64,000 nt of DNA from Spirometra erinaceieuropaei (GCA_902702965.1 CACRXP010000031.1:2118277-2182276), one strand, 5' to 3'. Positions 11,557-24,640 are shown, numbered from the stretch's first letter. The notes: generated by a model from the letters alone, not told the origin. Made by a program: numbers and translations.

Positions 11557-12541
11557 GCATAAAGGTGTGCTAGCTCGTGAAATGTTAACCAAAATTCCGA
11601 AATGCATTTTCGGTTCGAAAGGGTTTCTTCAGTCGGGTTTTAAAATTAGTCATCCTACAACACAGTTCTATATTAATTCAGCTACCTCAAGTTGCCACCT
11701 TTCGGTCTATTTTCCGGCCGCATACAAAAGCCACACTCTGTAAAAATGACTGCTTAAAGAGAATGGAGTTTTCTCATTGATTTTAGATGTCCTTAAAAAT
11801 TCATTTACATTTCATAGAAAACATGCATAAACATATTCACTATTTTACTTATTTGGTGGACATAACGTCCTACTCCAATTTTATACTCGAAGAAAAAGTA
11901 TAATTCGGCTTCATAAAATTTTTCAAATTTCTGAATATTTTGAACCGGACTTTACCTTACACTTATATTCAGGGTTTCCAAACTACAAGCCGTATATTTT
12001 CCGCGTATGGAAAACCATAAATTTCTTTACGGCACTTAGAGAAGACCATATGAGGTTTAGAAAACTTAGCAGTGGACTTGAGCTATATTGCAAACTTTAC
12101 AAGCGACATTAGTGAATGAAGGGACACGATGTCTTAAGCACGGATATTTCACGGCATTAAAAAATCTCACAACTAGCAAACTTTGGAAAACCTAATTATA
12201 CCATTCCTTCGAGTATAATATTAGAGAAAAACGTAAAATATATCGAGTTATCGGAGGAATGAACATTTTTATACATGTTTACCAGGAAATATAATTGAAT
12301 TTTGAGAGCATCGATAATCAAGGCAAAATGTGATGCTGCTTAAGCAGTCCTTTTTACAGAGTGGGGCTTTTGTAAGCGGCCGGAAGGAAGTTCGTTTGAA
12401 AACCGGCATCTCGAGATGACCTTAATAGCACAGAATTATGTTGCAGAATGATTAATTTTTCCACCCTACTGAATTAACCCTTCCGAAGCAAAAACGCATT
12501 TCAGAATTTCGGTTATATTTCATGAGCTGGCACACCTGCCG
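11557..12541. repeat. foldback MITE copy 3, subfamily A
   Basis: Left arm begins around gtgtgctagctcgtgaaatgt and the right arm ends catgagctggcacacctgccg, then TA at 12542-12543. The outermost left bases are decayed. Full-length arms and centre are present, including the internal tccgcgtatggaaaaccat block seen in copies at 5.3, 40.0 and 49.3 kb. Confidence 0.8.
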
Positions 12542-12543
12542 TA

Positions 12544-13095
12544 TATACCTATGTTGGGGAAAAATGAGTTCCTTGCGAAACCGAAAAACACTTCATTTCG
12601 GTCGTCGTTAGTCTTGTAAAAACCATGAAATACAGTTCAAAGTCAAGCATGCTAAAAAAATCAGTACTGGCTTGTCAGTGCTGCGGATGAGTCGATGCAG
12701 TGGGCTGACATAAGCTTTTGACTGGCTGTCATGTTTTCCAATTGGCGCATTAATCTGGACGCCATTTGCACAAATCTCAAAGAAAAGTGGAAAAGGTGAT
12801 AGCCAGTCACGACGTGATATCAGCCTACAACATCGACCCATTCGTGTAAATTTTGACTGTTTTTGCGCTTTTTACACGTCTGACGACGGTCCGGGGAACC
12901 AGCGTCGAAAAGACTCAAAACAAAGTTTCTTTCAATTTCTTAAAGGACTCATTTTTCTTCTTTTTGCATACATATATTTAGAAAACGTCTCTCCCCCCAA
13001 ATCGTTTTACAGTTTTTCATGTGCTGTCTTTGGAATATCTGCGGGAAAACCATGATCCTCGGTGTTTTTATTCGATTGATTGTAAAGGCAGATTG
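12544..13095. other. no recognisable feature
   Basis: Spacer between two MITEs of different subfamilies. A 77-codon minus-strand frame (12608-12841) has no motif. Confidence 0.45.
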
Positions 13096-14112
13096 CAGTG
13101 ACTGACCAATCTCATGGGACGTTATCTGCAACTCTAAAATATGTTTTCGATTTTATAGGATTACTTTTAATGGCGTTATAAGATGAATAATTCCGCTGGC
13201 AATATCTTATACCATTTCGGACTAGCCAGGTTGTTGGCATCTGAGTGCACTTCTTCTTAAACTCCTGTAAAAACTGCACTCCGCAAAAAATTACCACTTA
13301 TGTAGTGCGTATGCTTCGAAATGATGTTCGATAGCTTTAAAGAACCAAATATCTTTTTTAAAAAACATGCACGAAAATATGCATTCGTTTGTTCTTGAGA
13401 TAGCCAACTATAATATCTTCAAATTTTACTTTTGAAGGAGCGGTATCTTTCGGTTTTTAAATAGTTTCTAACTATGAGATGTTTTAAGACGGTGTCATTT
13501 GCATTCACACAACATCAAACCTATGTGTTTACTTATGTTCCTCATGAAGTATACAACCTAGATCGCATCGTTTGAAAGATTTTTTGAATTCCACACGGCA
13601 TATGCCAAAAGGCATTCATTGATATTGATATATATTGACATTGATATATTGATATGGATCTATTGATATTTCGTAGGCGGAAAGTACACACCTTGCCGAC
13701 TGAAATCGATAGACGTTCATGCAGCGGTTGCCTTGGCTTAAGATTATTCGGGAATTGGAAAACTTTTTAAAAACCTAAATTTACCCTTTCTTCGAGTACA
13801 GAATCAAGAGGCCACATCATTAACAATCAAATGGGCAAATGAGGCATATATTCGTGCATATTTTTTTAAAAATATATTTGAACTAATTAAGCCATCCGAA
13901 ATCAGTGCGCAAAATATGCACCACTCAAGTGATCACTTTTTACACAGTGCGCTTGTTACAGGGAAGTGAAAAAGATGAATTTAGAAACAAACATTCTGGA
14001 AAGTTCGAAATATCATAGGATTATGTTGCGTAATTATTCATATTACAACGCCACCTAAGTAATTCTTACTATTAGAAAACACACTTCAGAATTGTCGATC
14101 GGTCACTCACTG
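13096..14112. repeat. foldback MITE copy 4, subfamily B
   Basis: The left end CAGTGACTGACCAATCTC and the right end gatcggtcactcactg are inverted copies, with TA only on the right (14113-14114). Subfamily B shares inner arm sequence with subfamily A but differs in the terminal 30 bases. A (GATATT)-like run at about 13618-13670 interrupts the centre. Confidence 0.75.
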
Positions 14113-14114
14113 TA

Positions 14115-17100
14115 TGTGCTGTGTGTTTGCTGAAATCTCCAAAATAAGATTTTTCTTGAAAGCGTTAAGTTAAAGTAGTGGGTATTTGGACATTTTTAAA
14201 ATACAGATGGACTTCTGTGTCACATCCATGGACTCGCCCATTCATGAAACTTTATCGCAAAGAGAGTGAATGCGCTCAACGAATGTCGGCTATAAACACG
14301 CTAACAGTTCAATTGAAAGGCCTCCTCCGATAAGTCATCTCTTTAAAATTGCTTTAATAAGATAGTTCTCTGACGGATACCTACATAATTCATCTTTCCC
14401 CAAGGAAACGTCAAGGTAAAAATCGGACGATTTGGTCGACTTGTTCACCTCCCTCCTGCAAAGCAAAGACGTCACTTTCCCCTTTATATTGGGGTCATTT
14501 TAGATATATTTGTATACTTCGATGCTCAGTTCTACAGTCATAAATGTAGAACGATTGGGTCATATAAATACCAAAACATTATTAAAACAGCTAACCTTAT
14601 AGCCGTTCCGTTCCCAAATTATGTATAAGGGAAACTAAGCCATTCAAAATTATATTATTATATGCCTAAAAGTTAACACAACCACTTGGTGGAGGAACGT
14701 TTTGCGGCAAGTTATTGAGTATTCGCAAAGGGCAAGAAAATGTACGAGCCTTTAAACAGAGGCGTGCATGTAGGTGTTATAATGCGTGTCAAAACATGAA
14801 ATCCCACAAAATTGTAGGTCTGGTACTTCAAAAAACGTTCTTGCCTAACCATGCTGCATCTAACTTTATGCGGAAAAAAGGCAACTTTCAACCGCGCAGG
14901 TTTATTTGTTAAAGCGCCCGAGTTTAAATAAATCTCTAAAATACAACAGCACGCACAAGTGCCTAAACATAATATAGGACTGCTCTTAGCACAGAAAACT
15001 GTCCGATTACAAGGCAGCGTAGATTTCCGCTAAAATACGTCAACAACATGACCACCACAACTATTTAAAAAAGATTCTGTAGATAGAGAAGACGAATATG
15101 TAAAATGTGCGGTATTTTAAGTGTCTAGAAATGACGAAACAGTTCTAAGTCGGTCTAACTCCAGCCTTTTTTGCCTCCGTTTCTGCTATGTATACATATA
15201 CGCATTCACTGCATTGCGGTTGTCAATCGCAGTAAGTCCTTACAGATTGTTTCTTTTCACGGTATATGACAAAGATTTTAACACCAGAAATAATTTTAAG
15301 TCCCAGAGTCATACCCTGAACTCCGGACATTATCCGATCGTCCTGAATTGTTCTGCATCACGGGCAGCCAAACTAATTAGTTAAGTCATCATTATGTGTT
15401 TGTCAAAGGACGACGATAACTACTTGCATAAGTTTGACTTATTGACTGATTTCTGTCTTTAATTTTTGCCCGGCTGAAATGGCCTGCTGATCTGTCTGTT
15501 TTGTGAATCCTTGGGGTTTAAACATTTGCAACTTATTTGGAATTCGCCTTTTCTGTGTTGAGGTCAAAAATATGTCTTCAAATAGGTTGCAAATGGCCTC
15601 GGCTCATGTGCAGGGAATATCGTGAAGGTGGGCATAATTTATGCCTTCTCTTAACATCTGAAAGAAGGTCGTCTTTGTAAGCAACAAAGTCTTAGGATTC
15701 GGCTTTTCCACAGAGACACCGGATTAACCAGACATGGCGATAGGCATGTTTTAATAATTCACACCATGACCAGAAAAGTTTGGAAGACGTGTTGCAAAAT
15801 CGTGAAAAAAAAGTTGGAAAACTGTCTCACGCTGAAAGTTGAAAAAACGTTTAATCTCTGAACTGGGCGCAACACTCTACTCCTAGTCGTTGTTTATTGT
15901 CCGCAGATCTGTGAGATGTGCCCTCAGCGTTATGTTTTCAGATAGATAACTTAGTCATTGTTATGCAGCCAACATAATTTAATGTTCAGATACTATCTCC
16001 CGATTTAAATCCTGAAATTTTGACTAAAGCCGTTAGGACATTTTTACAAGCCTGCAGATTCCATGGTACGCATTCACTCTCCGAAGGAGGGGAACAGAAC
16101 GCGACAGGTGAGGTGACACATTCCAGAACGCGAGTTTCTATTTTAGGCAATTAACGTCAACATAGTTTCATGTTTGCTTAAAAAGTGATGTGGCGGGAAC
16201 TGAGAGCAAAAAGCTTTTTACGCTGAAATTAGAAAATGTAGGTAAATAACCAGTAGTCGGAATTTCGTCCTTACGTCATGGTGGAGAATTGGGTTTTCTC
16301 TATTTGCCATTTGCTTAAACGATTATCTGTCTTTATCGGCACACGGTGCATGGGGCTAAAATTAGTAGCTGACATGACATTTGGTAATTCCAATAACATC
16401 ACGGTCTGCCTAACAGATGTTTCGTCGAGGGCCTAACCATACTTCAGAGTGTACAGGTAAAGAGGCCGAATTTATTCAGAACCTGGAGTTGATTTTCCAG
16501 TTTTGAGCTACAAAATTGGGAAATAAAAGCCATCTCGTTCAGAAGTGACATAATTACTTTGATTAATTTGTTTCCCTAGATTCTGAATTTACATCGGTAT
16601 AGAACAACAAAATACGACGTCTCTGTGGCATAAATGTTTTCCGTTGCCTTAAATATCTATCAGCACCATTGCTGATTCGATTTCTTCAGTGATTTTTGTC
16701 AATCTGCCTTCGTACCAAAAATTTCCAAATAAAGAGTAAAATCGAAGGAGCGCTTGCACAAAAACACTATTAGTTGTTGTTAATAAAAGGCTCCTTAAGG
16801 TGTATCCGACTGCATAATTATTTAAAACTCACCTCTATATGCCAAAACCGAATTATACTAGAACATACAAGACGTGACCGATGTGAGAATTTTCAGACGT
16901 CTTACACCCTGCGCCTTTTTCGCGCTCGGCTAACCTTTCAAGACTTTTCTTGAGTAAAAAATCTGTCCACATAATTTATTCAAGCAAAATGTTGATAAAT
17001 TTAGGCTTGAAATTGGGTGGGATTTAATTGGGCAATTTCCTATGTTAGTACACGTCCTGGATTTCGGTCACTTATTCGAGCGTGTGTCCTTTGACAGGAG

Positions 17101-17815
17101 AGTACGTTGTTCTTAAACGTTTTACTAAACAAAGCTTGCCGCACTTGGAAATTGATTTTCTGTCCGATGATATACGGGGGAATCAGTTAGTTTACACATC
17201 AGTTATTTTGGAGAACCGGTCACTTCATTGATTTTTAGAATTCAGATTGTCAAATCTGTGTGATTTGATAGCCTAAAGTGCACACAGGCAATCCTTGGTT
17301 GGAGCGAGCTGAAATTGTTTTACCGTTTGGAAGATTCTACTTGTTGTCACAGAAGTGACAACCACCAAACAGTCATTCCCAATTTTCAACTTGTGAAACA
17401 TTTCTTTTCGTGCTATCCGGCTTCCGTCAATATCTTATTCAGAAATCGAACAAACGAAACATTAACAGTTTTAGCAAAATATCAGTATTTATGTGATCAC
17501 TCCATAGTGCATTCATAATCATAGAACGCAGCCTAAAAGTGATCAGAGTTAGCGAAAATAGACGCAATAAGATGAGAAGCCTGTTTCCACTTTTTCGGTA
17601 GAAAAATGCGAGTGCGCTTAGTAAGGTAAAATAAACGGTTAAAGTGTCAGAGTTTTTCTCCTGGCTTTACAGTACACAGACATCCGTCAGCGGAGTGCAG
17701 TATTAAGGCATTGCTTAGAAGCATAACTTATTAGAGAAGGTTTTCGAACTGATCGCAAACATTTTTGTTGCTGACGATTGTTGTGGGCTTTAATTTTTTT
17801 GACAATAATGTTTCA
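14115..17815. other. no recognisable feature
   Basis: 3.7 kb of AT-rich DNA with three frames of 65-87 codons. None has borders or motifs. A perfect short palindrome (ttgtcacagaagtgacaa) lies at about 17342-17359. No copy of the other repeat families was seen. Confidence 0.45.
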
Positions 17816-17819
17816 TGTT

Positions 17820-18205
17820 TGAATAAGTTATTCAATGTGACCCAAACGGCCATCATCTACATGACAAGGAACGCCAAAGCACTCGCTATTCCCTGTCGAC
17901 AAACTAAAGCAAAAAGCTGTCTGCTTTTTTGAACCACATTGCACTCAAATCAAAAATGAAAAATGCCGGGAATCCTCGAGAGATCCCATTGTAATCTATA
18001 ATTACACTATTAACTATTGCTAAATCACAATGCCTGAAAGTGTTTTGCAGGGGCAGGATTACTGCACATCGATAATTTGGGTCTGCATAATTGCAACTAT
18101 TTCTGACGTTTTAGGGCCTTTCGCTTTTCTACAAACTTGATATTTCTAAGCAATGTAACATCGCCTTTAAGGTTTCTTCTATGTTTTTAATTTCCCCAAA
18201 GTTCA
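17820..18205 (+). repeat. family E repeat, copy 1
   Basis: Diverged match to 19985-20480. Shared ordered words include aatcctcg, gacgttttagggcctttcgcttttctacaaac versus gacgtttttgggattttctgcttttctaaac, and gtaacatcgccttta versus gtaacattgccttta. No coding potential and no terminal structure were found. It abuts the PLE copy at 18.2 kb. Confidence 0.5.
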
Positions 18206-18210
18206 GAAGA

Positions 18211-18262
18211 GCATTTGGCGAGCATACGCGTGTTTTCGATAACTGCTCATCATGCCAGTACA
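18211..18262 (-). ncRNA. hammerhead ribozyme relic of the PLE 3' end
   Basis: Minus strand, in order: CTGGC, ATGATGA, GCAGTTATC, GAAA, ACACGCGTATGCTC, GCCAA. This aligns with the complete motif at 58,655-58,694. Stem I (TGGC/GCCA) is kept. The first core base is A instead of C, and stem III has decayed, so self-cleavage is not expected. Confidence 0.5.
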
Positions 18263-18357
18263 TTTATTTGAGAAGGAGGTACAAGCTGAAACAAGTGGGG
18301 CGATAAGAGCAATCGATTAAGATTCGTCTTTTCATACAAACGCGATATGTGAACAGA

Positions 18358-18375
18358 GGGGAGGGAAGGGAGGGG
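18358..18375 (+). other. G-quadruplex-type G tract
   Basis: Four runs of at least three G with 1-2-base spacers on the plus strand, followed by further G runs to about 18,440. It lies in the 3' non-coding part of the minus-strand PLE copy, so the transcript would be C-rich. Confidence 0.45.
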
Positions 18376-18934
18376 CGGCAGTAACCGACAGTGAGGGTTA
18401 GGAAGGGCCGTGTCACAAGGGGGGGGGAATCGGGGGACACAAAGCCATGCAGACCCTAGCCCACGGCAGACGCGGAGCGTGCAAGAGGTTCTTCTGCGTG
18501 CACAGGACCGGCCTTTGTAGCTTGATGGCAGTCGCTTCTGCTGTTGTTAGTAACCGCTGACTTAATCGCTTAGGATAGCTAAGTTGGACCTTCGTTTGGA
18601 TCCACACGATGCCAGGATCAACCACGTGTGCGCGGATAGAGCTGTGTATGTTTCTAACTTCATCTTTGTTCAGCCATGCCGGCAGGTGTTCTCGTATTCA
18701 TGCGGATAAACGTCGAATCGTACGACGAATATAGCCTGCGCCAAAGGAGCAAGTAAAGGAGTGAATGCACATGGGAGTGGTTTGAAGTGGTGGTGTGTTT
18801 TAACCTTTCCCGCGTAGGACGGGTTTGGTCGAAAACAATACTTGAACTCTTGTTGCGGGGAAGATCCGTGAAACGGCTTAGCCAAGGCGCCTTCTCAGCA
18901 GTTCACTTGCCGCGTCCCCATTCATTAACATGCA

Positions 18935-19980
18935 TATTGGGTCCGCGCAGAGGTGTCAGTTAGCCAATGATTAGCAACCACTTGTGAATTTCAACACTCT
19001 TCATCATTTGAGTAACACGCTGCAACTATTTATAGCACAGGGTCTATCAATTCCGTAAACAAAAAGAATACTTGAAAGTAAAATTTAAAATATGTCGCCG
19101 TCCTTTTTACGAACAATCTAAATGACAAGCTCTAGTGTTGAGCAGAGGACCGATCCCAAAAAGGGGGCCAATCATACGGGCCGGAAAAGTGCCAATGATC
19201 ACGCTTAGATACGTGCCCTTCGTCATCCGACGATGTTTCGACATAACCTGTTCATGTCCGATAGCGCGTTGGCAAACGTGCTGCTACCTCTGACACCATC
19301 AATGCGCCCAAGCCTCCTTCTGATGGAACTCATTTTAAAATGTTTCCATACGCGGTCCCTGTAGATAATATATTTGTCCAATCAAAAAACACGCAAAATT
19401 AATCAAAAGGTGGTGACGCACTGTCATGCAATTAGGCATCAGTCTGTCATTGCCAGCTTTCGAAAAACAGCGTCCATGGATAACGGGGGAAAGCAGAAAA
19501 CAGCATGCTTTATATTAATTAAAACATAGACAGATCAAAAGCAACGGATCCATAGATTAGTTGAAATTTTTCCATATTTATGGGTGCGATAGTCCCTAAA
19601 AATACACCCCCTTTTTCATGTCGCTTAGTGTCTTCTTTGTTTGACGTAAAAAATTAAAAAATGGATGTAAGATCTCGCGCGTTTGACTAACAAGCGTTTG
19701 CTACATAGAACTTCTATTACTGTTGTCAGAAAAAGTATCCTTTGAGCAAACTCATTTGGAACTTTTTGCAATGGTTTACAAGCAGGCCCTAGATATCATT
19801 TAGTTATCGTCCCAGGGTTGTTAAGTGATGTAAAATAGTGCCGTAACGCTTGGGCATGAGGCAGAATGACAGGCTCCGATCTGATTACAGTTTGTTTTCA
19901 GAATGATTTTACAATTCAACAGACGCGCTAACGATGTGTCCGCATCACAAGTTGCTTTCGTAATTTAAGAACATAGAGAT
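18935..19980. other. no recognisable feature
   Basis: AT-rich spacer between the PLE fragment and family E copy 2; no open frame above 60 codons. Confidence 0.5.
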
Positions 19981-19984
19981 TGTG

Positions 19985-20480
19985 TATTCACCTCTTAACC
20001 AGAAAAATGTTAATTCACAAGAATTCGCATGTTGATTTTGAGGGGATGTTAGAAAATGTGAGTGCCGAATTGATTTTTAACGTCAGGTGCGCAGTTCATA
20101 TTGGCGAAATCGAGCGAATTCGTTTTTGCCTGATTACTTTACATCCCAATCAATTAAAAAACGTAAAGAATTCCACGAATCCTCGGGAAAGCGTTTTGGA
20201 ATCAATATTCAGAGAGTAGGCTGTTGGCAAGTCCGCATACCTGAAATCATACTAATTTCCGAAGTAGGTTTAGATGTAAACATCGCTAAAACACTACGTT
20301 TAAACGTTATAGATTTGGCATGGGTCGGCATTTCGTACATTGAACGCTAAATTTTACGCAATTAAAGCCATGTTTTGACGTTTTTGGGATTTTCTGCTTT
20401 TCTAAACAGCTTACATTTCCAAACGACGTAACATTGCCTTTACTATTTATTTAGTGTTTTATATTTCGTTAAAGTTGTTA
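19985..20480 (+). repeat. family E repeat, copy 2
   Basis: Second member of the diverged pair with 17,820-18,205, in the same orientation. Two overlapping frames of 79 and 87 codons occur but do not match the open frames of copy 1, which argues against coding. Confidence 0.5.
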
Positions 20481-20638
20481 TTTATTAATATAAATATTGG
20501 TTCCACGCATTGCTGTCGGTTTGCGAATGGTTAACAGTCATTCGTAAATTCCGACACTTTTCATACTTTAGATCACGAACGTTCTGTTGAACTGCTCTTG
20601 TTTGCAGGCTGGAATGTTAAAGCTGTAAGGGAGGATAC

Positions 20639-20834
20639 CTGATATGATGTTGACAACGCCGTATTTACGGACCACTAAAATGGCATTAAAAATGAGAGGC
20701 AGGTACCATATGAGAAACAATGGTAATCTGAGGCCCTCCGGGTGACTTAGGGTATCTGGACAAGACTGATCCTCATAAACGAAAAGAGAACCGTCCAAAC
20801 TACCTGAACGACAGAACCAGTTTCCGGCAGCTAC
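20639..20834 (-). CDS. candidate exon, unknown membrane-like protein
   Basis: Minus-strand open segment of 196 bases. It is bordered by an acceptor-like tctgcatcag and a donor-like atatcag then gtatcc. The peptide starts VAAGNWFCRS, holds an acidic Cys-containing stretch (VYEDQSCPDTL), and then a hydrophobic segment (LPLFLIWYLPLIFNAILVV) long enough to cross a membrane. I do not recognise the family. The frame stays open 50 codons upstream and 22 codons downstream of the proposed exon, so borders are uncertain. The composition (Cys, Trp, Pro pattern plus a clean hydrophobic block) looks more protein-like than its neighbours. It may be a pseudogene fragment or chance. Confidence 0.25.
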
Positions 20835-20984
20835 CTGATGCAGACTATTGTTTAAACTGCAGGATTCTGCGACGATTGTGATCGGAACATTATTGCTGGG
20901 TAAATAGTGCTTATCGATTCTGGCTGCAATGATAAATGTAGAAAAGCACTTAAGACAACTGCGTGTTAGAGGGTAGGAAAACAA

Positions 20985-23080
20985 TACGCGTTTTGAAAAA
21001 AGGAAACAGCGAACATGTTAGGACTAACGGAGTAGTTTCTGCCGTCGACTGTAGCGTAATCACAAACGGAGTACACATCGCAGGACGCGTAGCGTTCTCC
21101 AGGGAGATGCAGACGGCAGTTTTGAGTGTACGCAGACATTAGCCTGCCAGTGAATATACAAAGCCTCTTTAATTCCTCTCGGTCTAACGCATGCGAATGT
21201 GTAAAATTAGCGCATGTCTTGGTGACAAGTGGTAGGAATTCGGATGCCTTTTTAAGCCACTTCAGTGCTTTTGAAATTTAGAAAAACGAGTTAGCGGAAG
21301 TGTTACGTGTGAACCCACGTAACTATCGCAACGTTTTTCTGCCAAAATATTTTGTTTGCCTGTGCACATAACAAACAATCGCACTCTCAATCATAAAATA
21401 TCTGAACAAATATTCTGAGCAATCGACTGACCCACTAAGCACCATCCCTGATTTCCATGATGTGTAAATTTAATTGGTCCTCGTGTGAAAAAAGTAAAAT
21501 GACACGTTGTTACCACAAGGTATGCTTTCCCGGACCCGATAAGATACGTGCCAGCATTTTTTTGCAAACTTACGATAATCCCTTTGTTCTGCCCCGACCT
21601 GTCTGCCGTCAGTAATCATACACATAGTTTCATCTACAAGTTTCTCTCGTTGTGGCTTTCATGCGTGCCTCCTGACTGACGCCCGGACACTTGCAAAATG
21701 GGCCCCTTAATCAGCTGTTAACAAGCACGACATGCAAGATTCCTAAACAAGACAAAGTACAGAGCTCCGAATAAAATGCCAGTAATCGAGTTATGAGGGT
21801 AAAATTCATTTTGGTTCCTCTCCTAATATCCGCCAGCGACTCTAGGAATGCCGTTAATTTGTCAACAAATTGAAAGTTTTCAATGTCCACCGCCCTGCAA
21901 TTGTGGGCCCGTGCTTGCCACAGTGGACATAAAAGTTATGAATTCGAGGCCTCGGTGGGAAGATCGGAGCTCTAGCCTTGTTGAAATGACGCTTCTCGTC
22001 TGCACATCATATCAAGAGTTGCCGACCTGCTCATATAAGTAAAATCCCTGGTAGCACATTTATGAGCTAACCACTTCACAAGCGCGTCTTGATGTAACGT
22101 AAAGCGACGTAAAAATAACATGTGATGTGTATTTTGGGAATATGAGGAAACCAGTCCTAAAAGCCTACTCTTTCAGCGGCTAAAATAGATATTGACTGGA
22201 GGCAAATCTATTAATGGACGGCCTCTGTGATTAAGACGCTTCTGACGGCAGAATTGTAGTCATTTGGCAAACATTCTCAAGTGAAGCAATAAACGAAAAT
22301 GACGTCAGACAATGGACGCGGTCTATGTCATGGAAAATGCGATGTTCGGTGGAATTTAAAAGAACTTATCGGATCGCATTACTTGCACTTCAGCCAACTA
22401 AACTGTCAAGGCGCATGTCACCAAAGCGTTGTGACGGTTGTTTGACGAAGGAATCAGCCAATATAACCACAAGCACATAGAGTATCAGTTAGATAAGTCA
22501 GACGTCGTCTTCGGAGACAGGCTGGTAGGTAACTACTTGTAGCGTAGAAAATATTGACGCTAAAACGCTTTAAGTAATCAGTGAATCAGTATGTTTAAGC
22601 CCTTATACGTGACAACCATGGATTATATGATTGCATTCAAAACACAATTTTATGGTTCAAAGAACATGGGAGACCTCACATCGTTTGGGAGGCCGACATA
22701 ATGTGTCATTTGTTGCAGCAAACCTTAACAAATTTGATTCCCTTGGCATGGTTTTATACTCGATGAAAGGGTTTTTCGTTGAACAGCTTTGTTTGGAAAA
22801 GGCAACTATGTGTAAGGCATAAACGTACGTCCATATTAACTACGAATTAGGACATACCTATCGGGAGACAGCACGAGAATTGTTAGGTTCTGTTTGAATC
22901 GAGCCTTAAATCAGGGTGTCGGACGGAATACAAAGGCTTAACGTCATTGCCGAGTCAAGCGAACAGGGCTTTTGTCGCTGGAGGGCAGTGCCTTCTTAGC
23001 CAAACCGTCTGTGACCCAATCACGAAACTCAGCCATTAGAGACTGACGCACAAACAAATCGGGTCTCAATACAAGCAAAA
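20985..23080. other. no recognisable feature
   Basis: About 2.1 kb with two frames of 63-64 codons and no shared repeat found. Confidence 0.45.
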
Positions 23081-23084
23081 ACGA

Positions 23085-23200
23085 TGAGTTCCAGGCAGCA
23101 GTTAACAAGAGGGGGGACAATCACTGGAACGAGAATTGTATTCCTTTGAGGTTTCGCGTCCTCATCAGAGGCAGCATTAGTTAAGGATAATAGATGTACA
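23085..23200 (-). repeat. family D repeat beside a MITE
   Basis: Minus strand: CTGATGA, ggacgc, GAAAC, then cgttccagtgattg and aactgctgcctggaactc, as in the other copies. The hairpin between the two core words has shrunk to six bases. It ends 17 bases from MITE copy 5 and is the mirror of the plus-strand copy at 24.5 kb on the MITE's other side. Confidence 0.6.
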
Positions 23201-23216
23201 GGGGTTCCTCTACTTA

Positions 23217-24202
23217 CAGTAGCTGGACTAACTCACAAAATGTCAATCAAAATTCTAAAATGCGTCTTCGTTTCGAAAAGATTAATTAAGTAGGTTTGTA
23301 AAACTAATCAGCCTGCAACACAATGCCATAATATTTCAGTTACCTCAGGATGTCGGCTTTCGAGTGAACTTCCTTACGGCTGCATGCAAAAAGTATACTG
23401 TAAAAGAGGACAACTTATGTTGCATGCATTCTTCTCATTGATTTTCGATGCCCCTAAAAGTCCAATTATATTTCATGGATAGCATGCATAAAAATATTCA
23501 TTCTTTTGCTCATTCGGTAGAAAATTACATCTTATTCTAAATTTGTACTCGATGTAGAGATATAATTCGGTTGTAAAAAAGTTCCTAATTGTGAGAATTT
23601 TGAATACCGTGAAATGGCCGCTCATAAATCGTCATGTTTCTGTATTTAGCAGTGTGGCTTGCAAAGTTAACAATATGAATCAAATACACTGCTAAATTTT
23701 ATGAACCCCATATGGACTCCTCTCAATATCGTAAAGAAATATGTGACTTTCCGTACGCGGAAAATATACAACTTGTAGTTTGGGAACCCTGAATCTAATT
23801 GTAGCGGTAGAGCTGATTCAAAATTCTTCGGGAATCGGAAAAGTTTGAAAACCGAATTACAACCCTCCTACGAGTAAAAGTCTAGAAGATGTAATTTTAT
23901 GCCACATGAGCGAAATGATGAATAATTTTTGCATGTTTTCCAAGAAATATAATTGGACTTTTAGGGGCATGGACAATTAATGAGGAAAATTCATGCTACA
24001 CAAGTAGTCATTTTTGCCGAGTATGATTTTTGTATGCAGCCGTAAAGAAGTTCATGCGAAAGCCGGCATCCTGAGGTGACTAAAAAATTATAGAATTGTG
24101 TTGCAGGCTGACTAGTTTTACAACTCTACTTAATTAATCTTTTCGAAACGAAAACGCCTTTCGAACTTTCGGTTGGCATTTCATGAGTTAGCCCACCTAC
24201 TG
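23217..24202. repeat. foldback MITE copy 5, subfamily A
   Basis: Ends CAGTAGCTGGACTAACTC and gagttagcccacctactg are inverted, with TA at 23215-23216 and 24203-24204. The arms are well preserved. One of the cleanest copies in the window. Confidence 0.85.
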
Positions 24203-24469
24203 TATATTGCATGGTTACAATGTCACAGCATACCTCTCATAATCATCATCTTTCGCATTCATCGACGATGGTCGAACTTGGTTCGGTACTTGTTTGACCA
24301 CCCTCAGCCGAGTCATTATTACACCAATAACCAATGCTGGCGATTAAAGTCGGACAATCAACCTCTACGATGCAAGTGGGCAAGAAGTACTTCTAGCAAG
24401 TATATCCGTCTGTGAAAAATACGGAAGCCGCTACTTCTTACGCTACGCGGCAGCATTGCAGCTGTATCC

Positions 24470-24640
24470 TGTAAACACTGTAACCCTCTGGGCATCGATT
24501 ATTCGTATGTGATTCTCTGCTTTGATGATAGGTTCGAGTGCGAATACGAAACGCCGGATGAATAAAATTTCCTTTCTGACAGTCAGGTTGCCATCTTCTC
24601 GGCATGGCAGTAATAGGTGGGTCTACCAACAGCAGATTAT
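24470..24640 (+). repeat. family D repeat, plus-strand partner
   Basis: TTGATGA (one change from CTGATGA), GGTTC..GAATA hairpin, GAAAC, then gccggatgaataaaatttcc. With 23,085-23,200 it makes an outward-facing inverted pair about 1.3 kb apart, with a MITE between. Confidence 0.55.

Larger units (their letters stand above)
18208..18930 (-). pseudogene. decayed Penelope-like element, EN domain and 3' end
   Basis: Minus-strand PLE copy related to the one at 57.2-58.7 kb. In sense order it has the lead-in ahead of the endonuclease (18,870-18,930) and the YIG core, readable as FGAGYIRRTIRRL in one frame near 18,720-18,760, with a stop right after it. Frameshifts follow, then the endonuclease C-terminal segment at 18,450-18,625 (LSQRLLTTAEATAIKLQRPVL, versus LRQRVLATAEAVAIRL in the better copy). 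A C-rich 3' region and a hammerhead relic complete it. The RT is absent: homology stops just upstream of the endonuclease, at the sequence corresponding to the stop codon in the other copy. It is not functional. Similarity is clear by ordered motif and by shared terminal sequence, although no single frame spans it. Confidence 0.75.
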
